A DNA stretch of 64,000 bases from Linnemannia elongata. Taxonomy: Eukaryota; Mortierellomycota; Mortierellomycetes; Mortierellales; Mortierellaceae. The stretch covers positions 1,290,501-1,354,500 of the forward strand of contig JAXBDG010000012.1 in assembly GCA_036320915.1 (NCBI GenBank), read 5' to 3'. The stretch's first letter is position 1. Every line of letters starts with the position of its first letter. The position numbers were made by a program, and so were the translations under genes. Shown here one piece after another: positions 1 through 11,000 of the stretch. Below the pieces are notes generated by a model that saw only the letters and a program-made list of their open reading frames with translations, was not told the origin of the DNA and did not search any database.

Positions 1-61
1 AAAAAATGAAAAACGAAGTGATAAAAGGGACTCTAGCCTAGCAATCTTTGCTTCTCTATCT
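1..61. repeat. DIRS copy 1 left inverted terminal repeat
   Basis: These 61 bases are exactly the reverse complement of 4044-4104. The window starts inside the repeat, so its outer limit is unknown. Confidence 0.9.
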
Positions 62-100
62 ATGACTAGAACTGGGCGGGTACGGGTGGGCACATCTAGA

Positions 101-192
101 GTCCCTTGGCGGTGTCGAATAATAGGCTTTAGCCGTCATTACATTCGGCATCGCCAACCATTATTCTTCCTTGCCAAGGGACTCTATCTGTG
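101..192. repeat. DIRS copy 1 internal complementary region with hairpin
   Basis: This segment between the recombinase stop and the left terminal repeat contains the complement of the element's outer right end (159-192). It also has a strong hairpin: 108-120 can pair continuously with 143-155, enclosing a smaller GGC/GCC stem. The same hairpin recurs in DIRS copy 2 at 13144-13190 with changed but still pairing bases. Confidence 0.75.
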
Positions 193-201
193 AATCCAGA
201 G

Positions 202-1218
202 TTAGGAAAGAATGGCTGATGTGAAGTCGTTTTTAAAGGTCCTTGACAGCCTGTAGAACTGCTCCACAATCGCCGGGGAGGACCAGTTGCCGTGGGTAGC
301 AACATCGTCCACTGAAATACCGTGTTTGAGAGCCGCCGTGGCTCCCACCGCCCTTGCCTTGTACTTGGGTTGCCCCTCAACCCTGGGGATCCACTGCATC
401 ACCTCTTGGATGTAGTGGGAGATCCGTTCATGTCCGAGACTCTGTGTAGGGTCCTTGATATATCGGATCAGGGGCGTGTAGCGCTCAGACTCGATCTTGG
501 GATGAACCTTGCGCGCCTGACCGTCAGACGTCTCCGTGCGTCGTCTATATTCTGTGTATGCTCTGACTGGGCAATATTCTTCCTTGGGATGAGACTTGAT
601 GACGACTGGTTTGATGATGTTCAGACCACCTCGCAGTTCTTTAGGGAACAGGACTGTAAGGGTCAGAGTGTTGTCCTTGACCTCGCTCTGGGTGACATCA
701 ACACATTGCAGATCATCTGCTCGAAGGAGACCACAGACCGAGAGAAGGAAGCAGGTCTTGGCCGTCAGATCGGTCATGCTCATGGTGTTGTTGCTTCCTA
801 GGTCATGGAGGTGCTTGAACAGTGGCGCCATATCAATGTCGTAGTTGCGCAACCGCTTGAAGCTGTCTGTGCCCGCGAGCTTGACAAACTGTTGAAAGTC
901 GTAGTCGGACGTGATGGCGGTACGCTCTTCGTCGGGGAAGAGCTGAAGAATTGCTGACTTGTAGCTCATTGCTGTGGACCGCTTCCATCCCTTTGTCTCG
1001 AGACCGTAGGCGAGGTAGTTCATGACGTGGACCGCCGTCGCTTCCAGTGGGTCCACCCCGAAATAGTGGATCCATCGCTCGAAGGCTAGCTGGGCTGTCG
1101 AGTTACCCATAGCTCTCTTCTTGACTCGTGCCGATTCATAGAGGATCTTGACCACCGCTGGACTGGCTCCGCTGGTTACAGTCTTCTGCCGTCGACGTTC
1201 CAGGCTGCGAGTGACCAC
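202..1218 (-). CDS. DIRS tyrosine recombinase
   Basis: This is a tyrosine recombinase (phage-integrase fold), expected to insert the circular DIRS DNA without target duplication. The segment begins near a Ser-Leu-Glu-Arg-Arg-Arg-Gln stretch where it overlaps the end of the RT frame. The frame is open far upstream, so the start at 1218 (GTG) is approximate; translation may depend on overlap with RT, as in other DIRS elements. Visible catalytic-region motifs are the Arg of LLRADDL, the KARAVGATAA helix that carries the second Arg, the Trp of HGNWSS, and the Tyr of QFYRLSR, followed by the stop at 202. The frame has no interruption. Copy 2 at 13.4-14.3 kb is homologous but has a premature stop. 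Confidence 0.82.
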   Translation of the reverse strand: MVTRSLERRRQKTVTSGASPAVVKILYESARVKKRAMGNSTAQLAFERWIHYFGVDPLEATAVHVMNYLAYGLETKGWKRSTAMSYKSAILQLFPDEERTAITSDYDFQQFVKLAGTDSFKRLRNYDIDMAPLFKHLHDLGSNNTMSMTDLTAKTCFLLSVCGLLRADDLQCVDVTQSEVKDNTLTLTVLFPKELRGGLNIIKPVVIKSHPKEEYCPVRAYTEYRRRTETSDGQARKVHPKIESERYTPLIRYIKDPTQSLGHERISHYIQEVMQWIPRVEGQPKYKARAVGATAALKHGISVDDVATHGNWSSPAIVEQFYRLSRTFKNDFTSAILS

Positions 1219-2999
1219 ATTGGGTTTTTGGCGAGAATGTGGGGGTTGTTGCCCGGGGCTGGCAAGACCATGTTCCGTGGGACCGGTAGAGGCTTGCTGA
1301 TCGACATCTGGCGGATGGTAGGGTACCAGAGTGCGCTCGGCCAGTAAGGGGTGATGACCGTCGCCTTGACCTTGTCCATCTTGATCTTCTGCAGCACCCT
1401 GGATATAAGTGACCATGGTGGGCATGCATACACTCGACCCATTTTGGACCAGTTCGAGTTGAAGGCGTCCTGGCTCCAGGCTTCCTTCTCCGGGCTCCAA
1501 GAGATGTAACGAGGGACTTTCCTGTTGGTTGCTGTTGCAAAGAGATCGATGGTGTGATGACCCCAGGTTTCCTCCAGCTGTAGGAAGAATGTGGGATCTA
1601 TGGACCATTCCAGCTGGACTATCATCCTCCTGGAAGGTGCATCTGCGGGGTTGAACTGTGAGGGCACGTAAGTTGTCTTCAATCTTGTCCCTGTCGTCAA
1701 ACAATGATTCCATATCTTCGTCGTCAGATCCAGAAGTAACGGAGATCGGGTGCCGCCGAACTTGTTGATTTGAGCGATGGTCGTCATATTGTCGCAGATG
1801 ATGTGTATTGTTTTGCCTATAAGGGTTGGAATCTGAACGAGGTACCAGATCACCCTCAGTTCCTTCCAGTTGATGTGGTGAGGTTGCTCCGCTGGTGTCC
1901 ATGTCCTCGACATCTCCTTGCTGTTGATAACAATCCCCCAAGCCTCCTCTGAAGCGTCCGTGAACGCATCCACATCCGTCTTCTGTGGCAAGAATCCCAG
2001 GCCGTTCCATCCCGATAGATGCTCTCTCCACCACTCGAGATTTTTCCGCGCTGCCTTGCCCAGAGTCACCGGGTCTGTCCAACTGCAATTCCTTGCCAGC
2101 GCCGCATTCTGTGTCTGAATCAGCTGCCTTGTCATTAATCGGGCGGGAAAGACTGCGATTGTCATTGCCGTTGCCTTGCCTATGAACGCTGCAAGTCGTC
2201 TGAGTGATACCGTTCCTGCCTTGATCATCTTCAGAGCCTCCCGGCGCAGATCTCGGACCTTGGACGGCGGTACAGCCAATGACATGGTTGTAGTATCGAT
2301 TTTGAATCCAAGGTGGTCGATACGTTGTGTGGGGGTAAGGGTTGACTTTGAGTCCTTGATAAGAAAACCGAGGCGCTCCAGCTGTTCCCGAACCATACGC
2401 GTGTGTTGCTTGGCCTCCTCCTTTGTCGACGCCGCAATAATGATATCGTCCAAGTATGCCGATATCCGTATACCCCTCTGTCTGGCCCATGTAAGGACTG
2501 GTCGGACGATCTTGGTGAAGACCCACGGGGATAGGGAGAGACCGAATGGGAGCGTTCGGAACTGATAAGACTTGTGTCCCCATCGGAACCGTAGATACTT
2601 GCGAGAGGTGGGGTGGATCGCGACGTGTAAGAAGGCGTCGCTCAGGTCCAGGCTCGTCATCCAGTCGCCTGGTCGAAGCATCCTGCAAACGTTGCTGAGT
2701 GTTTCCATCTTGAACTTGGGTGCTGTTAAATATTGGTTGAGGGGTCGAAGGTTCAGTACAGGTCGAAGGTCTCCTGTCTTTTTCGGTATGGTGAAAAGTC
2801 GACTGTAAAATCCCTTCCCTGTACATTCTTCTATAGCCCTTTTTTGTAACAAAGAGCGTACCTCGATGCTGATAGCTGCCCGTTCCTCCTGCGTGTTGAA
2901 CGGGTCGTGTAGTGGTGGTAGACGTAGGGGTGGTGGTTTGTTGAAGATGATGTTGTATCCCGATCTGACAATGTTGTCCACCCAAGTCGAGCTCGTCAT
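1176..2999 (-). CDS. DIRS reverse transcriptase / RNase H
   Basis: A 607-residue polyprotein. The RT domain shows the fingers/palm motif TPKFKMETL, a DLSDAFLHVAI segment, the LPFGLSLSPWVF segment and the catalytic box YLDDIIIAA. An RNase H domain follows, with VDAFTDASEEAWG and the terminal FNPADAPSRR motif typical of DIRS and pararetroviral-type RNase H. ATG at 2997-2999 is the first in frame, but the frame is open a little upstream toward the gag stop (3041), so readthrough or a short overlap is possible. It has no frameshift or stop. It copies the element's RNA in the cytoplasm or nucleus. Confidence 0.88.
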   Translation of the reverse strand: MTSSTWVDNIVRSGYNIIFNKPPPLRLPPLHDPFNTQEERAAISIEVRSLLQKRAIEECTGKGFYSRLFTIPKKTGDLRPVLNLRPLNQYLTAPKFKMETLSNVCRMLRPGDWMTSLDLSDAFLHVAIHPTSRKYLRFRWGHKSYQFRTLPFGLSLSPWVFTKIVRPVLTWARQRGIRISAYLDDIIIAASTKEEAKQHTRMVREQLERLGFLIKDSKSTLTPTQRIDHLGFKIDTTTMSLAVPPSKVRDLRREALKMIKAGTVSLRRLAAFIGKATAMTIAVFPARLMTRQLIQTQNAALARNCSWTDPVTLGKAARKNLEWWREHLSGWNGLGFLPQKTDVDAFTDASEEAWGIVINSKEMSRTWTPAEQPHHINWKELRVIWYLVQIPTLIGKTIHIICDNMTTIAQINKFGGTRSPLLLDLTTKIWNHCLTTGTRLKTTYVPSQFNPADAPSRRMIVQLEWSIDPTFFLQLEETWGHHTIDLFATATNRKVPRYISWSPEKEAWSQDAFNSNWSKMGRVYACPPWSLISRVLQKIKMDKVKATVITPYWPSALWYPTIRQMSISKPLPVPRNMVLPAPGNNPHILAKNPMWSLAAWNVDGRRL

Positions 3000-3040
3000 C
3001 TCCCTCCAAGCCTCCTGAAAGTGGAGAAGCCGACCGCCTA

Positions 3041-3988
3041 CTAGTCCGACTCCTCTCTCTCGTTTCCCTGCTCCTGCTTCTTGTTCTTGTTGCCGGAGCC
3101 GCCGCCAGACTTGTTGCTATTGTTGCCAGCGTTGCCACCCGATACTTGATTGTTGTTCTTCTTCTCCTTGAAGGAAGAGGACGACTTGTCGGTGGTCTTG
3201 TCGTTGTTCGATCCTGAGGACTTCTGCTTCCAGCCGCTTTTACCGCTGCCGCTGTCTTTGCCGGTCCTGTTATCGTTGTTGGTCGCCTTTGGAGGGGCTG
3301 GTGTGGTATACACCGTCCGTATAAGATCCGATGCTGCTTTGCGGGCAGCGACTTCCTCCACCTTGAGGATGGATCCTTCCTTGGCTGGTTCATGTTTGAT
3401 TCCCAAAGCGGCATAGTACAGTTTGGAACGCATCTGGCTGATCTTGGCTGCGTCGTTGGCTGCTGCAATCCGTAGTGTGTTAAGGAACTGGAGCGTTGCT
3501 TTGCCCTGTTCCGAATCCTCCCAATTGTTTTCCAGAATGTCGCAGGCGAATGAGTCGTAAAATCTGGTGTGGTGTGCCATTCTAGTCTGAACTGATGCGA
3601 GGTCAGCATCATGTTTCTTTGCCGCGTTGCTGAGGCTGAACTCTGCGTGGTCAAGGACGGGAGGTGCCTTATAGACCATGCCCTCTGTGTAGTGGTAGTC
3701 GCTGAGGGCAAAAAGCTTATGATCCTCTGCGAGTGCTGCTGTGTAGAAGTTCTGCTCCATGATAGCGGGGTAGTGTTTAACCAGGTCTGCGCCAGGACGA
3801 ATGGTAGTCGCTTGCGTGGTGCCGATGATGCGCGTGCGAGTGCCGGGGGGAGCGTCGTCGTGTAAGGGAGCAGGGTCGTGGCCGCGGTTGTTGCTGTGTT
3901 CGAGTTGGTCAAGCCGGCCACTGAGCTGTTGAATGACTTGGAGTAGAGTCTCAATTGAGACTGAAGGAGAAGGGGAGGCATGGGACAT
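3041..3988 (-). CDS. DIRS gag-like protein
   Basis: A 315-residue protein preceding RT. I chose ATG at 3986-3988 (MSHAS) because the homologous ORF in copy 2 starts with MSHAP and has exactly the same length; an in-frame upstream Met exists. The N-terminus has a predicted coiled-coil stretch. The middle part, around NDYHYTE/SDYHYTE and the VLQHAE/VLDHAE motif, is conserved between the copies. The C-terminal 90 residues are low-complexity, rich in Lys, Ser, Asn and Gly, and could bind nucleic acid. There is no CCHC knuckle. Structural role in particle assembly is inferred from position. Confidence 0.75.
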   Translation of the reverse strand: MSHASPSPSVSIETLLQVIQQLSGRLDQLEHSNNRGHDPAPLHDDAPPGTRTRIIGTTQATTIRPGADLVKHYPAIMEQNFYTAALAEDHKLFALSDYHYTEGMVYKAPPVLDHAEFSLSNAAKKHDADLASVQTRMAHHTRFYDSFACDILENNWEDSEQGKATLQFLNTLRIAAANDAAKISQMRSKLYYAALGIKHEPAKEGSILKVEEVAARKAASDLIRTVYTTPAPPKATNNDNRTGKDSGSGKSGWKQKSSGSNNDKTTDKSSSSFKEKKNNNQVSGGNAGNNSNKSGGGSGNKNKKQEQGNEREESD

Positions 3989-4043
3989 GAGAAGAGGATC
4001 GATCGGTGAATCCGGGGAGAGTGTTCCGGCCGTGAAAAAAGAA

Positions 4044-4178
4044 AGATAGAGAAGCAAAGATTGCTAGGCTAGAGTCCCTTTTATCACTTCGTTTTTCATT
4101 TTTTTTTTCTGGAGTTTCACGTGACTATATTAAAGAAAGATACACACAGATAGAGTCCCTTGGCAAGGAAGAATAATA
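4044..4178. repeat. DIRS copy 1 right terminal repeat and outer extension
   Basis: 4044-4104 pairs with 1-61. The outer part 4145-4178 is complementary to 159-192 in the internal complementary region, as expected for DIRS ends that are restored through a circular template. Confidence 0.85.
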
Positions 4179-7100
4179 TCTTTCCAGCGTCCCTTGATTT
4201 TACCTCTCCTACCGAGAGGAAAAGAGAGCTTCAAGAGTTAACCGAGTGGGCAAAAAAAGAAATTCAAGAGGCAAAAGAGAAAGGCATGGAGACCATAGTG
4301 TGCGGGGATTTTAATGGTGTAGTGAACCCCTCACTCGATCGGTCGAACGAAAAGAAACACAACACTAACATAGAAAACGGTCTTCTGGAGTGTTTGGTGG
4401 AAAACCAATTCACAGATAGCTTCCGCGAGCTTCATCCAGAGACCCGCGCTTATTCCTTTCGAGACATTAGCAGATTAGACATGATCTGGCTAGCGGGTGG
4501 TCTGAAAGGTGGCCTGACGGAAGCAGGAATGATGCCCTTGGAGGGCGGCATTCACTCGGATCACAAAAGCGTTTTTGCAGAACTAGATGTGCGGACTCTA
4601 GTGACACCAACCCCACTTCATATTCTAGAGCAACATAGTTCTCTAGAACATAAAGTAAAGGTTGACGAAGCCTCAGAGGAACAATGGGAATCATTTTCTA
4701 TTCGACTCGAACAGGTTTTGGCTGCAAAAATGACACAGGGATCCACGGGGATCAATATCATGGAAACGGACACATCAAATCCGAGGGAAGCCCCGATCCT
4801 AGCGGAGAACGTGATCGACTCTGCATGGGATAACCTCGCAGCGGCAATCATGGATGTGGCTCTGGAAACCCTCCCTCGGAAACGAGTGGGGAAACAGAGT
4901 ATGGCCTATCGTACCAACGTACAAAACTACCGGAGAGGACGCTGCCATGGAGAACTGCTGAGACTATCACACGTTTGGTTTGTCAATCCCAATTGCCCAC
5001 CCCAGGGTAAGGAGAGACGACAGATGGATGCCCATGAAACCATTTGCAATGTGTGGAACAAAGTCAAAACAGATTTCCCGGAAACCAGAATTGCAGAAAC
5101 CACCGGAATTACAAGCTGAGCGCATTGAATGGGAACAATGGCGCAACACAGTTAAGAACGAGTGGAGCGAGCAGCAACGCATCAGACGGAACGAAGAAAG
5201 AAAGCAGAGGACAAAAGATATCGCAGAGGCTATTGAGAGGCGCGATATGCGTTTTTCAACCAACACGAAATCTACAATCCAAAGCATTCTCGAAACAAAC
5301 CGCAGCCATGCTACGTTAGACCGTGTGCAAATCACGATTGATGACCGTATATCCATTTCGGACCACCCATCCGATATCCTTACGAATGTCCGACTATACT
5401 TCGAAAAGTGGCATGGTCCAAGGCAGAGCAAGGGTATCCCCAAAGGTTCTCTTTGGGAGCAGATATACCAGCCAGCTGAATACGTCGAAGCAGGATGGTA
5501 TGACCACCTGTTAGATGTGCCAAGTGACGCTGAGATAGAACGAGCAGTGAGCGCTGCACCTTCTGGTAAAGCAGCAGGGGCATCAAAGGTAACGAAAGAA
5601 CTATTGATACATATGGGGGAAATGGCAACACGTCTCTTTTACGGGATAGTGAAAGCTTGTGTCCAATACCAAAAGATACCCCTGCAGTGGACGGAAGGTG
5701 TGATCTTCTGCCTCTCCAAGACCAACCCATGGACAGGAAGCCTTGCCGACGTTCGACCGATCACACTCCTGGAACATGGGCGCAAAATTCTGTTTTCGAT
5801 CCTGACAGAACGCCTCTCAACTATCATGCTGGAACACGATATTCTAAAAGGAGCCAACTTCTCGGTATTAAAGGGGACATCAACAGCAGATCCCATCCAC
5901 GCTCTTAATGCCGTCATGGAGGACGCACGACAACACAAGAAGGAGGTCTGGGTCCTACTCCAGGATATGCGTCGGTGCTACGATTCAGTCAACTGCCATG
6001 AGGGGGGGATGCTAGCCCTGGCCCTCCAACGCCTGAAGGTGCCAGAAAGCTTTCAGAACCTGCTGTTGTTTATTACCAAGAACAAAAGCAACCGAGTGAT
6101 CACCAGTTATGGATTGACCGACAAGTACAAACCGATGTGCGGGCTAGACCAAGGCGGCGTGGAATGTCCACTCCTGTGGAGGATAGCATACGACCCCTTA
6201 CTGTGTGCTATCGACTCATTGGGAATGGGGTACACAATGTCGACACCGCCGCCGGGAAAAGCTCCACCCATGGTTTCGGACTTGGCCTTCGTGGACGATA
6301 CCAGCCTCGTGGGACCAGGACACACAGAGCTCACAAGGATGACCGACGTCGGCACGGAGTTCTTTGGGATGCACGGCATCGAGATCAACGGAAAGAAAAC
6401 AGAATTACTAGCAATCAACCCAACACACATCGACAACATCAACTATGGAGGAAGTTCGATTCAGCCTCAGGCGGCAAGCAAAGCGTCGAGAGTCCTAGGG
6501 GTGTAGCTTGCAGCGGATGGATCGGCCAAAACAACAGCTGCTATGGCAATGGAGGAAACGGAGACGGTATGCGAGATCCTGCTCAGGATATCGGTCACCG
6601 ATAAGCAGTGTCTTTATATCATCAACGCGGTACTTATCCCAAGGCTGCTCTACCGGATGACAGCGCAGATCCCAACATGGACAGTCATAGAACGCATCTC
6701 CAAGAAATACAGGACGGTCGTGCGACAAAAACTCGGTTTACCCAGCTCAACACCAGCCAGTATATTGCACCACACAAGGCTGTACGGACTACGGGACCTC
6801 AAGGACGCTCTCGCCGAACAACACATCAGCACATTGCATCTGAGAAGCAACCAGAAAGGGCTCATAGGAGACCTAACCCATTGCCGACTCCAAGACCTAC
6901 AAAGGGCGGCAAGACTGCGGGAATCCCCACTTTCCAATCCGGCCATCGCCAGCAAGTACACCCAACACAACCTCATCGCCAGAGTGTGCCAGCTAATGGT
7001 GGAAAGAGACGTTAATCTATGCGATGTGAGCGCAAAGGAGGGCGAACGAGTGCTATTGTCAAAGGTAGTGACACCTGAGATATACGTGAAGCACAGCAAG

Positions 7101-7763
7101 TGGATGGAAAGGGACAAGGTCTTTTACCTGGAGGGTATAATCAACAAGGATCGGAGTCACACCAGACCGTGGAAAGAAGTTGCGCGTACACATGGGATCA
7201 AGGGAGACAGAGTATGGCTTGCAGCGGTGTGTCAGGCCATTTCAGAGTTCCCGCAGATCGAGATGAATCGTGGGGAGGAGCACGAGGAGGAGAAACAGGG
7301 GCACGCTTGCGAAACACAGGAAGATGCCGAGGAGGAAGAGGTCGTCTTGTGGGAGTTCGGAAGCGAAGATGAGGAGGAACCGCCGGTGGAACAACAACAA
7401 CAAAATCAACAAGAAAAAGACAACAACAGAGAAAAGAATGAAAAAAGAAAAGAAGACGGCAGCGATCAAGAGGTGACAAAAGGTAGGGAAGGGGCGGTTG
7501 CGATAAGCGACGACAGCCACGGTCCATTTGAGCATCGCTGTCGAAGCAAAGAAAAAGAAAAAGAACAAGAACAAGAACAAGAAAAAGAAAAAGAAAAAGA
7601 AAAGGACCTACAAGAGGGTATTTTGGGTTCGGTTTCTTCCGAGTCACTTTCAGATTTGAATTCCCCTTTCTTAATGAAGGTCTTTGTTTATCCCAAATCA
7701 CCCCTTTTTGCTTCAATTTGGGCATTTTTTTTCAGCTTTTGCCGAAATTTCGGCGAAAGCTGA
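4160..7763 (+). pseudogene. LINE (non-LTR retrotransposon) ORF2, endonuclease-RT, 5'-truncated and broken
   Basis: The first block (to 5119) is the C-terminal part of an apurinic-type endonuclease, with VCGDFN, SRLDMIWL and SDHKS motifs. The second (4980-6506) is reverse transcriptase: PSGKAAGASK, LADVRPITLLE, LLQDMRRCYD, GLDQGGVECPL and the catalytic LAFVDDTSL. The two blocks are in different frames, so a frameshift lies between about 4960 and 5119. RT then meets one in-frame TAG (6504-6506) and continues in the same frame to 7763, ending in an acidic, Gln/Lys-rich tail with a GAAAAAG-type repeat (7540-7610). No RNase H is visible. The first codons (4160-4178) belong to the DIRS end; LINE sequence proper starts at 4179, so the DIRS insertion removed the 5' part from view. 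Confidence 0.85.
7540..7612. repeat. GAAAAAG/GAACAAG simple repeat in LINE C-terminus
   Basis: Short purine-rich tandem units encode a Lys-Glu-Gln run at the end of the LINE reading frame. Confidence 0.8.
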
Positions 7764-7765
7764 AA
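7730..7765. repeat. 36-bp near-perfect palindrome at LINE ORF end
   Basis: Two 18-base arms, one mismatch, no spacer; the palindrome covers the LINE stop codon. It would form a hairpin in RNA. Confidence 0.75.
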
Positions 7766-7792
7766 TTGAATACAAGCCACACAATATAGCAG

Positions 7793-8010
7793 TCACATAG
7801 GAAAATGACCCACCACCTTTTTCATTCTTGACTTGTTACCAGAGATCAGGCCCTTTCTCACAATGAATTCAGCAGAAGGTTGAGCTAAATGCTACCCTTC
7901 TAAACTTCTTTAGTGTACAAACTGGCCTACAAGCCCAAAATTTTTTGGCACAACAGTACCCCTTCTAAACAACTCCATTCTCCGAGAGTGTCTCATTTTT
8001 TCCTATGTGA
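7793..8010. mobile_element. possible short inverted-repeat element (MITE-like)
   Basis: About 218 bp bounded by inverted repeats: TCACATAGGAAAATGA at 7793 and its complement with two extra T at 7993-8010. No coding sequence. A 26-base T tract follows directly (8011-8036). Target duplication is not clear. Confidence 0.4.
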
Positions 8011-8036
8011 TTTTTTTTTTTTTTTTTTTTTTTTTG

Positions 8037-11000
8037 GTTTCTGATTCTTATTCTCTCTGACATCCTTTCTCCTTCGTTGCTGCTTGGTGCTGCAGGGTAT
8101 CTATCACGCACTGTTTGCTTTCTTTCCTCTTTTTGTTGCACCTCTTTATCCCCTTTCTTCCCTCCACAGTTACCCTTGCACAGATCACAAATACCTTTCT
8201 ATCTTCCCACGATTTCTGCATCATCATACTATTTTCTCTATTATCCCCTAAATTTTCCATGGATATGGGCAGCTCTGTGGATCATTTTACCATAGCGCCT
8301 TTGTTTACTGTTGATGTTAGCCGTGTCATACCTGGGTTGTACCACGAGTAAGTCCAAGTCTTTCTCTGTGTTCAATGCGGTGTGTGGTGTGTGCTATGAG
8401 TTATTTCGATTGCGTGTCTGACTATGCATTGTTTGCTCTGTCTTCCATTACTTTCTTTATATTTCGTCTCTTTGTTCTTTTTGGTTTGTGTAGTGCTGCT
8501 TTTACGTGTTTGATTTCCGCAGGCCTTGGGCTCATGGTTAGTATCCTCCTGCAATGATTCGTTAGGATGTGATCTGCGGTGGCAAGAGCGAGAAAACGAA
8601 ACGTGGTCGAGGTAGATGTCGACTTCATTTTGGCTGGCTTCATCTCTGTTTCTCATTCCCTTATGCACTTATTTCCTTCCGTTACATTCTCTTTTTGATC
8701 TGCCTTTTTCTTCGACATCCCCTGTACATTGGTGCAGATGGAGATGGACAAGGACGTTTTTTTTCTATGATATCCTTTGACCCAAGCGGTGGCATTGTCA
8801 CCTTCATTGCTTCTCTTATTCAACTGTTTCTTTTGTTTTCCCTCCTCATCACTCCCTCAATTCATTTTATTCTCTTCTTTAATTTCTCTAATATTATCCT
8901 TACCCCTTTGCTCTTCCTCTTTTATGTAGTTTGTTTTTTTTCTTCTTTCCCTAAAAAACTTCCAAGTCGTTTCTCTAAAGTACACAGGCCACGGGCAACT
9001 GTACATGTCATTTGTTTCGAATCCTGAAGGCGCATTTCTGTACTTTGGTGAATGGTAGAGGTAACTACAAATAGATTGATAAGATCGATTTGTTGGGCGT
9101 TCCTTTGTTATTGTGTTCGTCAACAGAAGTGAATATGTTTATGTCTATGGGTATTATACTTGGCCGGATGGCTTGATCGCATATTGATCGGCACTCTATG
9201 AGGCATCCCATTTGAATCATGCACTGCCATTCAAAAAAAGGTTTGTCCCTTACATGCCTGTGGTAATTGGTACTATTTGTCTGCCTCCTCGACTTCTCTG
9301 TCACCACACCTATGTTCTCTCTTTCTTTCCACATCTCCTTCATACATTCTGACCCTACTGGGAGTGATCGCAGTTGACCAATTTTTTTTTTGTAGGAATG
9401 ACTCAGATGAATGAAAAGTTAACAAAGGTAAGGGTGACGAATAGACGCGAGGAAAGGACGAGAAAAAAAAGTAGCGTTACCATGTCGACCTTTCAAGGGC
9501 ATAGTACCTTTTTTGTACCCTCCTTCATTTTTCATTCAAAAAAAGATGGAACGCGCCGTGGACAACGCCATTTTCTCAAAGAAAAAAAAAAAATATGGGC
9601 AGTTGTCTACTTTGAGCACTGTTCCGGCCTTATAGTACAGCCTATTTTGTAAATTGACGCAGCAATAGGCACAATGAAGAGGCCATTTCAGAGTAACGTT
9701 CGATGAGCATCGTCGTCTCTATTTCGTTTCTCATTCTTTTACGTAGCACCATCCTTTTCTTTGCTTGCCTCTGTCTCCTCCTTTCTCTCCTTCTCTCCAT
9801 CCCTCCTTTCCTTTGGTAGCACAAACACTTTTCCGTTTTTCGTTTGTTTTCACACTCCGATGTCAGCTGCGGAGAGTAACTGCTACCCTCTTTCATTGCC
9901 AAGACAACGACATCTATAACAAAAGGAATCATTTTAGATTTGATACGGATCTCTTTCTTATTTCACAACGACACGCCGATCTCACCTTATGCCTGACACT
10001 GTCTATCATGAGGCCGAGAGAGAGCGCTGCAAAGACACGAAAACTGGCTGCGCTGCATGTACTTAAAGCAGCCCTTTGTCCTTGCCAAAGACAAAGTGTT
10101 ACTGAGTAGAGAAGATTTTTCAATGGCGCCCTTCTGCAAAAATCATGGATCATCCATTCCGCAATCCCCGCATTCTTCCTACGACAAATGACGACGTTAC
10201 AACACCCATCAAGTTCACTCCACTTCAATTTCCCATCGACAGGCAGTTGTCCTTACTATTAATGTCACAAGGCCAAACAACGACAGCCTGTATATATCCG
10301 TCTTCACGCACGGGGAACTCTACGTAGACTTATATATAATGACGAAAGTTATAGAACGCGACACAGAAGGGTCTTGAATAATTCGCTTGCTTTTCTTTGG
10401 ACTATTGCATTGTGTTCTCTACCACTGCACTGTGCTGTAACTGTCCTGCATTGGACGTGGTGTCAAAGTAAAGCACAAACGTTACAAAAAATCCTCATCA
10501 CAGCAGCGTAGATGTCGAATTATTACACCGTATGAAAGCAAGGTATCAAACTGACTATCAGCGGGAAAAAGAAGAAAACTCACCTGTGGATATATAAAAA
10601 AAGGCTTTTATCTACCTTTGTATCCGATTCCCCCTCCTTCAATACAGCATATCACTCGAATATGTGTCCATCTCTCTCTTCCTCCGCCCATCAGTAGCTG
10701 TTAGAATTAAAGTTGACAAGATTGCAGTGCAAAAAAAAAAAAAAAAAGACCAAAAATAGTGTGCTAGAGCCATGTTGTGCACCACCCGTGTAAAAAACGG
10801 CGTGCTAGAGCCATATTGTGCACCAACCGTGTAAAAAATGTCGTACTATCAAACAAGTGCCCCTGGGTGCGCTTTTGGATGATGTCCACGATGCTGTAGA
10901 GCAGACATGGGCGGCGAGATCTTGGGAGCTGATGGCGGTCATATGCCTCTGATCTGCAAAATTGAGGCAATCCAAAACCACCAACTCAACAAGGCAATGG

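Larger units (their letters stand above)
1..4178 (-). mobile_element. DIRS-type tyrosine-recombinase retrotransposon, copy 1 (left end cut by window)
   Basis: On the minus strand the element carries a gag-like ORF, then reverse transcriptase/RNase H, then a tyrosine recombinase, with no integrase or protease seen; that is the DIRS order. Positions 1-61 are a perfect inverted copy of 4044-4104. The outer right end (4145-4178) recurs inverted at 159-192, just past the recombinase stop. This split inverted repeat plus internal complementary region is the hallmark of DIRS elements, which replicate through a circular intermediate. All three reading frames look open, so this copy may be recently active. 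The right end interrupts a LINE endonuclease domain at 4178/4179. The left terminal repeat probably extends beyond base 1. Confidence 0.88.

Noticed and set aside
1219..3981. Long open minus-strand frame continuing upstream of the DIRS recombinase (would make a 1259-residue protein)
   Set aside because: It overlaps gag and RT in another frame and its sequence is compositionally odd (Ser/Thr/Arg-rich). Only the recombinase part has homology to copy 2 in this frame.
7198..7725. Phe/Leu-rich minus-strand ORFs opposite the LINE end
   Set aside because: They are reverse translations of the GAA-rich repeat and of the LINE coding strand.
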